A DNA stretch of 64,000 bases from Talpa occidentalis (GCF_014898055.3 NW_023601212.1:35204329-35268328); one strand, 5' to 3'. Numbered from the stretch's first letter, positions 45,799 through 58,197 are shown. Program-made: numbers and translations. The notes: generated by a model not told the origin, from the sequence alone.

Positions 45799-45812
45799 AA
45801 AGAGTGTTGATA

Positions 45813-46090
45813 GGGCCTCCCCAGTGACGCAGCAGTTGAGTGCTGGGTTGCGAAGCTGCTCATGGCCTCTGCAGCGCCAGTTCGATCCCCAGCTGCTCCC
45901 CGGCCACCAGAGGAGGGTCCCACATGGTGCGCAGACCTCTCCTGCCGCCTACTGCTCCCCTCAGCAGTGTGCTTTGGTCCTTCTGATTGCTCTGCTCCCT
46001 GCTCTGGCTCTGGTGAATTCTCTCACCCTCCCATGCTTCTGACTGTACCCAGTGCTTGTATGAATAAATAAATGAATCTTAAAAAAAAAA
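45813..46090 (+). mobile_element. tRNA-derived SINE, GC-rich subfamily
   Basis: Head gggcctccccagtgacgcag, B box agttcgatccccagc, tail gtacccagtgcttgtatgaa then AAATGAATCTTAAAA. Flanks share a weak gtgttg repeat only. Confidence 0.94.
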
Positions 46091-46092
46091 GT

Positions 46093-47094
46093 GTGTTGTT
46101 AAATATGTACACAAGACCAAGAAAGAAAAATAATAATTAATAGAGAAATGAATTGATAGAGACTAACAGAAAGGTGTGAAATGAGTTTATAACTTATTGT
46201 TTGAAAAATGTGTGAATAAAAAAGGCAAATTTGTGTTAGAGAGAAATTACATGAATTCTCAAACTACAGAATAAGGAGAAACAATGTACAAAAGAAATAT
46301 GAGTAAGAATCATCCCACAGTACTCTTACAAGTTATTGAGAAGTTCATAAATCAGAATATTTAAATCTTTAGTGTCAAGTTTATATAATAACATTTTTAA
46401 GTATCTCTATACAAATGTACTGAATGCCTAATGTATACTAATTGCTCTTTAGTATACTGACTCTATTAAAAAAGAGATGTCATTGTGTTGTAACCTATTG
46501 TTGTGGTAGTCATGTCTGCAACTTTTCATTTACCTGGTTTCCACAATTGAGAAAATATGGCATCTGCTAGAAAATAAAAATAAAAATTGAAACAAATAGG
46601 CATAAAATTTTAGGCTGAGATTCATAAATGTTAAATTGTACTAAATGGAAATAACACTTGAATGGTTATTCAATGGATGCTTGAAAATTACATGAATATG
46701 AGAGCTGTGCCTATTCTGTCTTCAGAACAGATTTTTTTTCTCACTGTGCTTTTAATAAAGCTTAGATAACAGTAACTGCGCTGTTGAGAATCTTAATAGA
46801 ACTTAAAACTAGAATATAATGTTGTATCTTCATACTCCAGTATGAGAAAAAAAGAGAATTCTGTGATTAATTTTTCTATACCTTTTCCTGTAGCTGTTAG
46901 GTAAAGATGATTATCAGAGTCTGTTGATGCTATAATAACATAAAGTACTGCTAAAGCGCCCTCATTCACATTATAAATTGTCACTGGAATGATGCTTTAA
47001 TATAGCACTTACATGTTTGCTTTTCAGCCCAAGTGATATGCAAATAAAAATTGACATTTTCCAGAAAAGAGACACATTTCAGAACATATTTTGT
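46093..47094. other. AT-rich non-coding stretch
   Basis: No gene or named repeat recognised. Confidence 0.5.
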
Positions 47095-47106
47095 TATATG
47101 AGGTTT

Positions 47107-47376
47107 CTTTTTTTTTTAAGATTTATTTTATTTGTACAAGAACAGGGGTACAGGCCAGATGCGCGGGAGGGTGAGATGATTCACCAGAGACAGAGCGGGG
47201 AACAGAACAGGCAGACTGACTAACTACACTGCTGAGGGGAGCGGTGGGCGAGACAGGAGAGGTCTGCTCGCCATGTGGGTGACTCCCAGGCCGAGGTCGG
47301 CAGGGATCGAACTGCCAAGGCTACGGGACAGCTTCATAGGGCTGCGCTCAACTTCCTGCGCCACCAGGGAGGCCCC
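47107..47376 (-). mobile_element. tRNA-derived SINE, intermediate subfamily
   Basis: Minus copy, agaacaggggtacaggccag to gccaccagggaggcccc. Probable TSD tatatgaggttt (47095-47106) and tatatgaatttt (47379-47390). Confidence 0.93.
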
Positions 47377-47390
47377 AATATATGAATTTT

Positions 47391-48499
47391 TTTATTGCTA
47401 TTTTTCTCTTATCTTTGAATTTTTGTTCCAGACTGAAGTCCTGGAATTCCCCACCATGCTAACATATCAACAAAAGGACACAGTTATTTCTAGTAAGATT
47501 TAGCTGTCTCTTAAATTCTTCCAACACTGGGTACTTCTGCTCTGTGAATTTCATCATGTTTGTGAGGCAATTAATTATCCAAATTTCTACAACCCATAAC
47601 TATAAATGTTCTGATAGCTAAATCATTGTGCTTTTTATGCACGTCTTTTTTTGTGTGTGTATGCACTAACATCAGATTAGGTCTTCATAAAGCAAATTTT
47701 TGTTGCAAAAGCAATTTCAAAATCAGTCCATATCCTAACAGCACAGTTTGGTTTGTCCCTCCATGTCTGCTCAGAAGTCAGAAAACAGTAATAGCTGATG
47801 TTTGTCACCCATGTTTGCAGTCACATGACTTCCAGGAAGCACATTGATAAATTGCCATAATGCCAGGATCCTGACAATATTTTCTTGTTGGTTGTCTTCA
47901 GTTGCTCTTGCTCAGAAGTTGCAGAAATGTATGTTTCTATGAGTCTACATCCCTAACAACTCCATCAGACAGTCTTCATATTACTTCCCTGTGTTATGAG
48001 TGAATGTATGGCTTTTCTACTGGAAAATCCCTTTCTTCTTTAACATGAAAGATGCATCAGAATAAATCGACTTTATGATAAAGAGCTTTATATAGATCAC
48101 TGAATAATGATAAATAAGCAGAAACATAATTTGTATTTTTGAAAACATGTTTGTATCTTTTTAAAAAAGGCTAAAAATACTCCATAATTTTTAATTTCCA
48201 TATGGCCCATTAAAATTTTATTGTTGTTCATTGTCTACCCAAGAATGTGCTTTGGTTCTTTGTAACTTTCAAAGCTATTTCTGGGTCTCAGTTACAAGGC
48301 GCAGGATGAATCATTCACATTTTTTCTGGGACATGGGTTGGCACAAGGCCAAAGCATTCAGAGGAATTTCCATGAATCTTATCTTAGTCCTATCTGTGTA
48401 AAAGTCCATGAATAATCTCAATAAAATACCTGTCAAGTGAGACTTAGGTAAGAGCTTAACTTTTACTTCTATAACCCCTTTGAAGGAAAATACAAATGT
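47391..48499. other. AT-rich non-coding stretch
   Basis: No gene or named repeat recognised. Confidence 0.5.
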
Positions 48500-48735
48500 G
48501 AAGAAGTCATCTTTCAGTCCTGCATTCAAATTCTAGCTCTGCCAATTGGTAGTTTGCGTAACATTAATAAATGTATACCTCTGTGCTCACACTATATTTC
48601 CCTACCTCTAACATTAAGATATGGAAGCTATAACTCTTACAGGATGATTTTGACAATTAAACAGGATAATCTCTATGGAGTAGAGTTTAAGTAAAAATGC
48701 TTTGCACAGTGTACATATAAATTCTAATTATCATT
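48500..48735 (+). mobile_element. MIR fossil, plus strand
   Basis: MIR order is clear: cctgcattcaaattctagct, tctgccaattggtagtttgc, tacctctgtgctcacactat, tacaggatgattttgacaat, atgctttgcacagtgtacat. Confidence 0.75.
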
Positions 48736-49639
48736 AAAAATTTAGTTCATATAGGAATAATATTTTGAGAAAAGTTCTCTTTAGTAGTTCACATAAAGGT
48801 GATTATTTGTATAATTAAAGTCAACCGATAATGCTGAAGAAAGGAAAATACAATTGTTAGGAGAAGCAGAGGAGTTCTGTTTGGTTAGAAGGATCCTGCC
48901 AAACACTTGAATGGAAACTTTTTAAAATAACACTTTGGCTCAACTATTATCATATATTCTTATTATAAATATTGTTGATTTGACTTATAAAACATGCATA
49001 CTCCAAAACATTTGAGAAAAGATTAAAACAGATTTGAATGAGATGAAAGTGACTTTAATAACTAATTATTTAAGAAACACAAGAAATGCATGTTATTTTG
49101 CTAATATTCCCCTGAACTGCTCTTGACCTACCTTTCTGCCCACTTTCTTCTAACTAGGTTATTCTGGGCAGACAGTTAGCATATGATAAATGTGTACTGT
49201 GAGTAATTTACTATTTGTAGGACTAACTGAACAAAGACAAAGGACTGAAAAAAAAAGTAATCAGCTGCTTCTGGGTTGTTTTATGGTCCTAAACTTGAAA
49301 TATTAATTAATACTTTAAAAAGGGACACTTTATTTTTAGTCCTACAGAAGTACAGAAGCAATACATCACTGGAAGTATATAAGCTGCTTTTCAACAATAC
49401 ATAATTTCACTTTGTTCATATAGTTGTGCACTTCACACATTTTGTAATTTACCAGTGAATGGCTGCCATCAATCTTAATAGGTCCTTTACACATGCACAA
49501 TTGCAAGTTACTTAGGGAAGAGTAAAAAAGAAGGAGTGTGGTCCTCTGACATAAAATTAACTATGTAAGTGTCCATATGCAGAGTTCAGATTTTTAGCAT
49601 TTTTAAAATTGACCAGGGAATTCATTACATAGTGAGCAA
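48736..49639. other. AT-rich non-coding stretch
   Basis: No gene or named repeat recognised. Confidence 0.5.
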
Positions 49640-50010
49640 GGGAATGAATAAGGTCCGGAAACAGCTGCTGGAGGAGATAGGGAAGCAGAGGCAGAAGGGA
49701 GAGGGTGGCAGGAAACTCAGAGTGCAGCAACAGATCAAGGCCAGAAACAGGAGTTCCAAAGAAACAAATGCACTGCTTCCCCTAGTCTATCTCCTGAAAG
49801 AGAAATCAAAAAGTAATAAAACCCTAACAGATAAAAGTAGCCTCCTAAATCCCACCTATGACAATTCATTTGAGCCCCCTCTTGGTAACAGGAGCTGGGC
49901 TGATTTTTTGCTTTTGCTGCAAATAAAGATCTGCATTGCTTGTGCCTCACAGAAACTTTTGCTGCGCATACTCCACTGTCTTTTCTCCTGAGGTGTGAAC
50001 TGACAGTTGT
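49640..50010 (+). mobile_element. possible LTR remnant (R/U5-like)
   Basis: The sequence is less AT-rich than its flanks, with purine-rich blocks and then ttgcttttgctgcaaataaa, with AATAAA at 49922-49927 and a T/C-rich downstream part. This resembles the R-U5 part of a class I ERV LTR. A 140-codon frame at 49569-49991 crosses it but shows no domain. I could not fix the edges or a TSD. Confidence 0.35.
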
Positions 50011-50106
50011 GTTTTCTTTCGTTTTTAAAAGGCAAAATATGTTTTACTTACACTTAAATTGCTTGATAAACACTTTTCCTTATTCTTTTTTTTTTTTTTT
50101 CTCATG

Positions 50107-50590
50107 TCAAAGACAGACAATTATAAACCAGAGACATCCTGCAGGGGAGGAAGAGGGAAAGGGATCAGAGGGGAGGGAGTGAATGCACAGGGGCATTGGT
50201 GAAGGAAATTCTATGGGGACTATACCTGATGGGAAAAAAAAAAAAAACACTGTTTAAAAATAAGCAATGATGGTCTCACTCATAGCAGGAATTTAGAAAA
50301 CCTAAATAAGAGACCAGGAAAAAAGGCTAATCAACACAGAGGGAAAATCAAAATCAACAAGCAACTATAAACCAGAGACACACTAAGGGTGAGGGGGAGG
50401 GAGTTGTGGGGAAAGGAAGGACTAGAGTCAAAATAAGGAGGGGGGTGCAAATGTTTGGGGAATATAACCAAAATGAAAATGCATACATTGTGCAAAGATG
50501 GAAAAAGATGTAAGAATTATATAAAATAAAATATTTAAGTAAAAAATAAACAATGATGTAAAATATATATAAATTCAAAAATTAAAAAAA
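50107..50590 (+). mobile_element. L1 3' end, type A, split by a type B L1
   Basis: 50107-50271 is type A 3' UTR (attataaaccagagacatcc, gaaattctatggggactata, cactgtttaaaaataagcaa). It resumes at 50559 (taaaatatatataaattc) after the inner L1. Confidence 0.85.
50272..50541 (+). mobile_element. L1 3' end, type B, nested in type A
   Basis: From ggtctcactcatagcaggaa through accagagacacactaagggt and caaaataaggaggggggtgc to a tail with tgtgcaaagatgg. TSD of 17 bp, aaaaataagcaatgatg at 50255-50271 and aaaaataaacaatgatg at 50542-50558, one mismatch. Confidence 0.92.
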
Positions 50591-50854
50591 AAATAGAAAT
50601 CTGAAAGAATGAAGCAAAGTACAACATATTCCTAAGACAATTGTGTTTCCACTAAGACATTAGAATGTTCTTGGAAGTCATGAAAAAAATTCCAAAAAAT
50701 GTCATATTCCTGCCTTTAAAATGGCATGCATTCATTGTACCATGTGGTATTTATATCATTTTCTTGATGTTTTATTGACTTGATCTGAGCAAAAAACCCT
50801 GAAATAAATATAGTTGATATGATGGAACTGTGTCAGAGCATAAAGTTTTAAAAA

Positions 50855-50940
50855 AGGCCTGAGAGAAGAAAGTAAATATTGTACAAAAATGTACAATGAT
50901 GTAAAATGCATATAAATAAAGTTATTTAAGTTATTTATTT
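50855..50940 (+). mobile_element. L1 3' terminus remnant, type A-like
   Basis: cctgagagaagaaagtaaat, attgtacaaaaatgtacaat, gatgtaaaatgcatataaat: the last bases of a type A-like 3' UTR. Short. Confidence 0.5.
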
Positions 50941-52060
50941 TTTAATAGTAATATAGAATGAGGAAAATTTCTCATTCGCCTATGCATTCCATTTGGGCCA
51001 GAGAATTGCCTTAAAGGCAGAATCACAACAGGCGCCAAACCTCAACATATATACTTTATTTTATTATTTATCTCAGCCCCACTCTATTGTTTCACAGTCT
51101 TACAATGAATAAGAATCACCAGGGAGATAGACATTATGTCATACATCTTTAGCTCTACAGACAGGATTTTACAGGATATTCAAAGATGATTATGACTCCT
51201 AGTATTTTTTTTTAACTTTTCAAGGAAAATTTAAGATCTAATCCCCACAGAATTGAGACTCCTCACTAATTGTAGCCTGACATGGAAACTATTCATTACA
51301 CCATCTTCACAGTAGTTTCCATTTGCTAAATTTTAAAACCACTAACTCCTGTAACTGAAAGCCATTAATATGAACATTACGTGATACCTATATATATATA
51401 TATATATATAAATATATATATATATGTCATCAAGTCTTCAGAAAAAATCATAAAACTTACATCTCCGTTTCAGTTTCCAGTTTCAAGATGTAATTTAACA
51501 GTTTTTTTCTCTGCTGAAGTTCAACTGCTGGATTCAATTTGAAGTCATTTCAAAAACAATATAAATGAATCTCTCTGCCAAGAAAACATTCCTCAAGAGA
51601 CCAAGGAGGGAAACATTACACACTTGATTTTTATAAATACCTGCAAACTACTTAATATTACCAATAAATAGTGCGGTCCAGATGGCTCTGCTTGGCTAAC
51701 AAGATAACTTTTCCAGTAACAATAGACATGATAGGAGGACTCATTACTACAGCAGTTGGGAGATTTCTTGTAATCAAATCCTATTTAAAAACAAATTACA
51801 CCACCTTGTATCAAACTTGTCCTTTTTAATCCAGAGCCACTCTGGATTTAAGATTTCAGAGTTATTTTTTAATGGAATGCCAGTTCACATAATGTTTCCT
51901 ATATTTTAGTTTTAATAGTCCTTTTTAAAAATGTCTTCCTGAAGTATTTATTTTAATTATCTTTATCAAGGTAACATTGGTAACTGTATGTGTTTAGGGA
52001 TATATAGGTTCACACGTCTATATCAACACCAAAGCCCCAGTAATCCTCAACATAGTCCTT
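50941..52060. other. AT-rich non-coding stretch
   Basis: No gene recognised. Contains a (TA)n microsatellite at about 51390-51424. Confidence 0.5.
51390..51424. repeat. (TA)n microsatellite
   Basis: TA units with a single AA break. Confidence 0.92.
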
Positions 52061-52080
52061 TGGAACAGACTTTATTTTTA

Positions 52081-52088
52081 TTTATTTC

Positions 52089-52145
<57 letters not shown>

Positions 52146-52179
52146 TGCATAGATATGCATGTGTATTTATATGTGTGTG

Positions 52180-52212
<33 letters not shown>

Positions 52213-53820
52213 TACATCATTGTCTGTATTTGTACAATATTTGATTTCTCCTTTCAGGTGTATCTCCATAGAATTTCCACCACCAAGTCACCTGTGAACC
52301 ATCACCACACTCTTAGGCTTTTCCCTCTCTTGTTTTGATCCCTCTCAATCCCCTGCTGCATGTCTCTGATTTATAGTTTACCTGTTAGTTTTATCTTTTT
52401 TTTTTCCTGACATTTTGTTTGGTTTCTCTATATTCTTCCTATAAGTAAAACCATCTAATATGTTTCTTTTTCCTTCTGACTTATTTCACTGAGCATAATC
52501 ACTTCCAGTTCCATTATCTTTTGTATTGTTGAATAATATTCCATTGTGTATATGTACCACATCTTCTGATCCAGTCATCTGATTTTGGACATTTAGGTTG
52601 TTTCCATATCTTAGCTATTGTAAAAAGTGCTGCAATAAACATAGGAGTGCAGGTTTTCTTTTGAATTAATGTTTTTGTGTCCTTTGTGTAGATTCTTAGG
52701 AGTAGAATTCTTAGGAGTGGAATACAGTAACTCCATTTTTAGTAGTTTGAGGATCCTCCATACAGCTTTCCATGGTTGTTGGATCAATTTCCATTCCCAC
52801 CAGCGGTATAAGAGGGTTTCTTTTTCTCCACATCATTGCCAGCATCTGTTGTTTACATTTTTTTTTTTAATATGGGCCTTTCTCACTGTTGTGAAGTGGT
52901 ATCTCATTACGGTTTTATTTGTATTTCCCTCATTATAAACGATATTGAGCATTTTTTTTTTTTCATGTAACTGTTGGCCACCTGCATTTCCTATTTGGAA
53001 AATTGTCTTTTTAGTTCTTCTACCCATTTTTTGGCACTATTGTTTGCTTTATTTTTGTTGAGTCATGTGAAATCTTTGCAGATCTTTGAAATCAGTCCCT
53101 TATCAGTTGCATGGAGTGCAAATATTTTCTCCCAATCTGTAGGATGTCTCTTTGTTTTGGTTATTGTTTATTTTGCTATACAGAAGTTTTTTAGTTTGCT
53201 GTCATTACAGTTGTTTACTGTTTCCTTCACTTTCTTTTCTTCTGGAGATGATCCTGAAAGATATTTTTGAGGTATATGTCATGGAGTGTTTTCTTCTATA
53301 TATTTATGATTTCAGGTCTTATGTTCAAGTCTTTCATCCATTTTCAGTTTTTGTTGCGTATGGTGTGAGGTATTATTCTAGTTTCATTCTTTTGTATGTG
53401 GTGTTCCAGTTTTCCCAGTACCATTTATTGAACAGACTATCCTTGTTCCATTGAATAAATTTGCTCCTTTGTCATAGATTATAGTGTGGCTTTATTTTTG
53501 GGTTCTCAATTTGATTCTTTTGGTCTGTGTGTTTGTTTTTGTTCCCATATCATACTGTTTTAATTATTATGCCTTTGTAGTATAGTTCAAAGTTTGGGTG
53601 TGTGATGCCTCCATGCACTTTCTTTTCAGTCAAAAGAGCTTTGATTATTTGAGATTTTTTTGTGACCATATGAATTTTTGCATTATTTGTTCCATTTCTT
53701 TGACAAATTCCACTGAGATTTTTATCAGGATTTCATTGAACCTGTAAATCGCCTTCAGTAGGATGAACATTTCAATAATGTTAATTCTTCCAATCCATGA
53801 GCAGTGGATATCTTTCCATT
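52081..53820 (-). mobile_element. L1, type A 3' UTR, minus strand, about 1.7 kb
   Basis: Left part: microsatellite, then reversed type A 3' UTR (gtatctccatagaatttcca, tgcatgtctctgatttatag). Then the ORF2 end (attccattgtgtatatgtac at 52539), running upstream to gttttcccagtaccatttat (53409) and cctccatgcactttcttttc. Many frameshifts; a minus frame at 52833-53027 is the longest left in sense. The flanks repeat a target, agactttattttta (52067) and aaactttatttta (53827). Confidence 0.88.
52090..52212. repeat. (TA)n(TG)n(TA)n compound microsatellite
   Basis: TA, TG, interrupted TGTATG and TA blocks in the former 3' tail of the L1. Confidence 0.95.
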
Positions 53821-53839
53821 TAGAATAAACTTTATTTTA

Positions 53840-53950
53840 TTTAATTTAATTTTATTATTATTATTTTTTTTGTGTGTGTGTGTGTGAGACGCTCGTCAGT
53901 GGCTGGGGAATGAACCAGCGCTGAAGAGACTGCACCACCAGGGGAGGCCC
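53840..53950 (-). mobile_element. tRNA-derived SINE, head only, at an L1 edge
   Basis: Only gctcgtcagtggctggggaa..ccaccaggggaggccc is left, joined to a TG repeat and an AT-rich tail. TSD tagaataaactttatttta (53821-53839) and tagaatagactttattttta (53951-53970). Confidence 0.85.
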
Positions 53951-53970
53951 TAGAATAGACTTTATTTTTA

Positions 53971-54285
53971 AGGCAGTTTTATGTTCACAGCAAAAATGAA
54001 AGAAAAATACACAGATTTCCCATATGCCTTGTGCCCCATTGATGTGTAGCCTCTCCTACCAGTGTTCTTTACCTCACAAAAGCAGTACATTTGTAACACT
54101 TAATGAGATGAGCCTACATTGATACCTCTTTATTACCAAAATTCCACAATTAGCATACATTTTTGATAGTGCAAATTTTTGGGTTTTGACAAATGCATAA
54201 TGATATATTCCCACTTTTACTGTGCCATACAGAAGGTTTATGACCCTAAAAATTCTGTGTGTTTCACTTAGCAATAAAGTTTTGA
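53971..54285 (-). mobile_element. L1M 3' UTR fragment, minus strand
   Basis: ggcagttttatgttcacagc, acacagatttcccatatgcc, gagcctacattgatacctct: reversed L1M 3' UTR, as at 14.6 kb. Confidence 0.7.
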
Positions 54286-54559
54286 ATTTTCCTCCTTATA
54301 TTCAAGTTTTTGAAGAAATTACAAATTGTTTTTTTTTTTTCATGAATACAGTCATGAAGGGAATGATAGGAAATACCATTTTTTAAGCCCTTACACATTG
54401 TAGACTAGGCATGAGAAAAAGTGGAAATTCAGAAATATCACTAGACACAATCAAAAATAATCTTAAGCAGAGCTTGTTCTCTCTAGGGTCAGTACTAGGA
54501 ATTGGACAGATGGATAAAATACCACACTTTCAGACAATAGTCATTCTACTGCTGACAGA
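54286..54559. other. non-coding stretch
   Basis: No named repeat; T run near 54331-54340. Confidence 0.4.
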
Positions 54560-55130
54560 CACTAGAGAAAACACTCCTAACCCCTCTAGAAAAGGCCACG
54601 TGGAAAACCTAGAATTTTGTGTGGAGTGGTGATAGATGTCTCCGCTCACCAAGGATGGTGTTGAGGAAGGTAGAATGAATAGAAGGGACTTTTATATCTG
54701 CCAGATTGTTAAGGGCCACATTCCAACATGTTATCAGTGGGACCCAGTGGGAAACCTGACCTTCCTGAGGCACTCTCATCTCTGTATGTTGTGAGGAAAG
54801 CTACTGGAATGGTGCCTTTCAGCACCAATTAGCAGCCACCACTCACTGCCCTGGAAGTGAAAGTCGTATGGGAAACAGTAACAAGGTGTCCTCCCCTCAC
54901 CAACCAGGTTGATATCATTGAAACCTAATGGAGAACCTAAAAATTCTATCCTCACCAGTAAATAAAGTAAATGTGCTCTTCCCCAACAGTCAGAGGAAAC
55001 TAGTTGGGTTGACGATCCTGGATTTCCAGTACCACAAAGGAAAAACCAAGACAGTGATCCTCTCCCACTGGTCAGTGTCAGAAGAAATAAGGGGACTGAC
55101 TAACCTAAACCAAAACAAAGCCTAGAAATA
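54560..55130 (+). mobile_element. possible L1M 5' UTR-like sequence
   Basis: Repeated phrases such as gtgggaaacctgaccttcct, gaaacctaatggagaaccta and ccactggtcagtgtcagaag, each followed by a lesion list of cacc/agg blocks, resemble the 5' region of old L1M elements. Not sure. Confidence 0.35.
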
Positions 55131-55369
55131 TTACTGCAGAATAGAGGCTACTAGAAAGGAAGTGTAGGCTCGGAACAAGGGGGAAAGACAACCCGACAAT
55201 TTTAGATGGAGGAATGTGTGTGTTCTGGTGGTGGGTATGGTGATGTCTAGGAGGAGTGAGGCTGAAGTATACTGTGAACAAATGTTTTTTGCAAAAATAA
55301 AAAGAAAAATATAGAATAAATCCTTGTTAGATAATTCTGACATCTGTGTTATCACTGTGTTCCAAAGTT

Positions 55370-55800
55370 ATTCAGCAGTGCAAAGAACAGAACTTTGAGT
55401 TGTGCAGTGGTTTGGATAGATCTCAAATATATTAGGCTGGCTGTAAAAAAAAAAAAAATTCAATCTCAACAGATCATATACTGTGTATTTTCATTTACAT
55501 AACTTTCTTTAAATGAAAAAATTATAGCAATACTGAATAGATTAGTGTTTTCCAGGACTTAAGGATAATGGGGGTAGGTGGGGAAAGTGCAGCTTGGAAA
55601 GGGTATCTTGAGGGAGCTCTTTGTGGTGATGAACTTGTGTATCTTGATTTCTGTGTTGGTTACAGGAATCTACATAGATGATGAACTGACTTCAAAATAT
55701 GTGCTTACTCTGTGCCAATTCGGCTTCCTGACTTTAATCCTTTACTATGATTATGTGTGCCATATTAATTTAGCAACTTCTGTGAATCTATAATAACTTC
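55370..55800 (+). mobile_element. L1M 3' end, plus strand
   Basis: Order of an old L1 3' end: gtttggatagatctcaaata, tgtgtattttcatttacata, gattagtgttttccaggact, gtgatgaacttgtgtatctt, ggttacaggaatctacatag. Confidence 0.6.
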
Positions 55801-55855
55801 AGAATAAAAAAGTTTTAAAATGTGCTTTCCAAAATAAAAGTGGTTTGGAAGCATT

Positions 55856-56125
55856 TTTTTGTAAGATTCATTTATTTATGAATAAGAACTGTGGTACAGG
55901 CCAGAGATGTGTGTGGGGGGTGAGAGGATTCACCAGAGACAGAGTGGGGAACAGAACAGGCGAATTGACTGAAATACACTGCTGAGAGGAGCAGCAGGCG
56001 AGTCAGGAGAGGTCTGCTGTGCTGTGTGGGTAGCTCCCTGGCTGGCCGGGTACCGAACTTGTGCTGCAGAGGCTGCGGACAGCTTCACAGGCTGCATCTT
56101 AACTCTTGTACCACCAGGGAGGCCC
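55856..56125 (-). mobile_element. tRNA-derived SINE, older subfamily
   Basis: Minus copy, agaactgtggtacaggccag to accaccagggaggccc. Exact 14-bp TSD ggtttggaagcatt at 55842-55855 and 56126-56139. Confidence 0.95.
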
Positions 56126-56139
56126 GGTTTGGAAGCATT

Positions 56140-57164
56140 GTACATTGTAATGTACATTGTACATTCAAGAATCACAAAATATATTAACATGTTCAAGTAT
56201 CCAATATATGCAGTGAACAAAAAAATACTTTGATTGACTTCAGATTCCCCAAACTTATTGATCAATGACCAAATCTTATGCATATCTTCTGTAAGGAGAA
56301 AATGATGACTAGCACATAAAGCCCAAGAATAAAGGGAACAAAGTTTGGCTAGGTAAGACATCCTTACTTGGTTCTAGATGCATGGATGGGGTCATTGTAC
56401 AAACATAACAAGTACTGCTGTCTGTTAATAGATATCATTTAGTTAACAGAATTGAATGGAGAAGAGTTAAAAAGAAAGTTTTGAATAGTTTTTCCTTAAA
56501 TTTAGAACAGACACTGGTGGAAAAGTCACTTTTTAACCCAGACTTCAGAAAAAAAATGGTAAAAACCTTTGAAGAACATGAAAAAATAAATGTGCTGTAG
56601 CTATCCATAGACCAATTATGTTAACCTGTTTTCAGGAAGTGGGGGTTAGCAGTGTTTTGATAATACACAGTGCTTCCTGAATGGACAGGTTTTCAACTTT
56701 GCTATTTTTTGTAATAAAATAATTTCAGTTCTTATGAGTCCTCATTTTTATTCCTTACATAAGAAGCATAGAAGAATTTCTTCTATGGTTTTCAAAGCCA
56801 TTTTGCTTACAGCGGCTTCTATATATAAGCTGACAGCCTATGTTTGAGATTTTTACATTTTCTTGCATATACAGGATTGTTCCAGCTCAATATCTAGGTA
56901 CAGTTTTACACAGTTCACTTTAAAATTTTTTTTGTGTCACAACATGTGACACCAATATGTCCAAAATGTAAGGGCAATTTCTCAGGATAGCTATCACTTG
57001 AAATTAAAATGTCTTCATAGCGCAATAATTGAGACAAGTTTTAAAAAGAACTTGAAAGAATTGGTATAAGGGTGAGATCAACTCATCAGTTTTGAAGAAA
57101 ATATAGAACCACTAGTCATGATACCCTGGAGAACATTCACCATTACATTGTCTTATTAAAAAAA
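56140..57164. other. AT-rich non-coding stretch
   Basis: Starts with a small gtacatt repeat cluster (56139-56165). No gene or named repeat beyond that. Confidence 0.5.
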
Positions 57165-57800
57165 AAAAAGATTTTATTTTTAGAGCACTTTTAGGTTCAC
57201 AATATAATTAAACAGAAAGCAGAATTCCCCTCTACTCCTTACCCCAACACATCCACAGCTTTCCCCACTACCAAAATCCAACATTCTCACCAGCATCCTA
57301 CATTCGTTACAATCCTTGAGCCCACAATGACACATCATCATCACACAAAGCGCGCACTTTACATAAGTGTTCTCTCTTGTTGCACATGATGAGTTTTGAC
57401 AAATACAGGCATGGATCTGCCGTCGCAATATCACATACAGTTATTTCTGCCCCCAATTCCTCTCTGCCATTATCCCTCTCTACCCCCTAACTTCTGAGAA
57501 TCACTATTCTTTTTACTATTTCCATAGCTTTTACTCTAATAAAATATCATAGTGTTGGAATTGTGCAGTATGTAGCCTTTTCAGATTGGCTTCTTTCACT
57601 TGGTAATTCATATTTAGGGTTCCTCCATGTTTGTTTATGGCAGGATGCTAGTTCCTTTTCAGTAGAATATGTCATTGTCTGGGTGGGACCACAGTGGATT
57701 TCAGCAATCACTTATTGAAGGACATTGTTTTGCTCTAAGTTCTGGCAGTTAAGAATAAAGCTGCTATACACATCTGAGTTCACGTGTTTGCATGGTTGTG
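57165..57800 (-). mobile_element. L1M fragment, minus strand
   Basis: Reversed L1M 3' UTR (gagcacttttaggttcacaa, ccaacacatccacagctttc) into ORF2-end wording (aagaataaagctgctataca near 57750). Confidence 0.7.
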
Positions 57801-58049
57801 AGCTCTCTTTTTTGTTCAGTTTTAATGATGTAATTGACAAATAAAAACTGTATATATTTAAGGGATGCAACTTAATATTTTTATACATAGAGTCATTATG
57901 AAGTTATTACCACAATCAAACTAATTAACACATCCATACTCATATAATTGTGTGGAGGGGGCTGGTTTGTTGTGAGGAGTGGTGAGAACTCAAGATCAGT
58001 TTTCTTGACAAATTTTATACAAACAGTACTGTTAAATATAGTCTCTATT

Positions 58050-58152
58050 CTGGGACTCCCCTGGTGGCACAGCGGTTGAGCGCTGGGTTGCGAGGCTGCC
58101 CATAGCCTCTACAGCTCCAGTTCGATCCCTGGCCACCGGCGAGGGTCCCACA
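58050..58152 (+). mobile_element. tRNA-derived SINE, head only
   Basis: gggactcccctggtggcaca..cagttcgatccctggccacc..gagggtcccac, cut after the tRNA-like part and joined to an A and TA-rich tail. A box tggcacagcgg and B box are both present. Confidence 0.88.
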
Positions 58153-58162
58153 AAAAGAAAAA

Positions 58163-58197
58163 ATATATATATATATATTATATATTATATATATATT
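58163..58197. repeat. (TA)n repeat
   Basis: Interrupted TA run directly after the truncated SINE. Confidence 0.85.
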
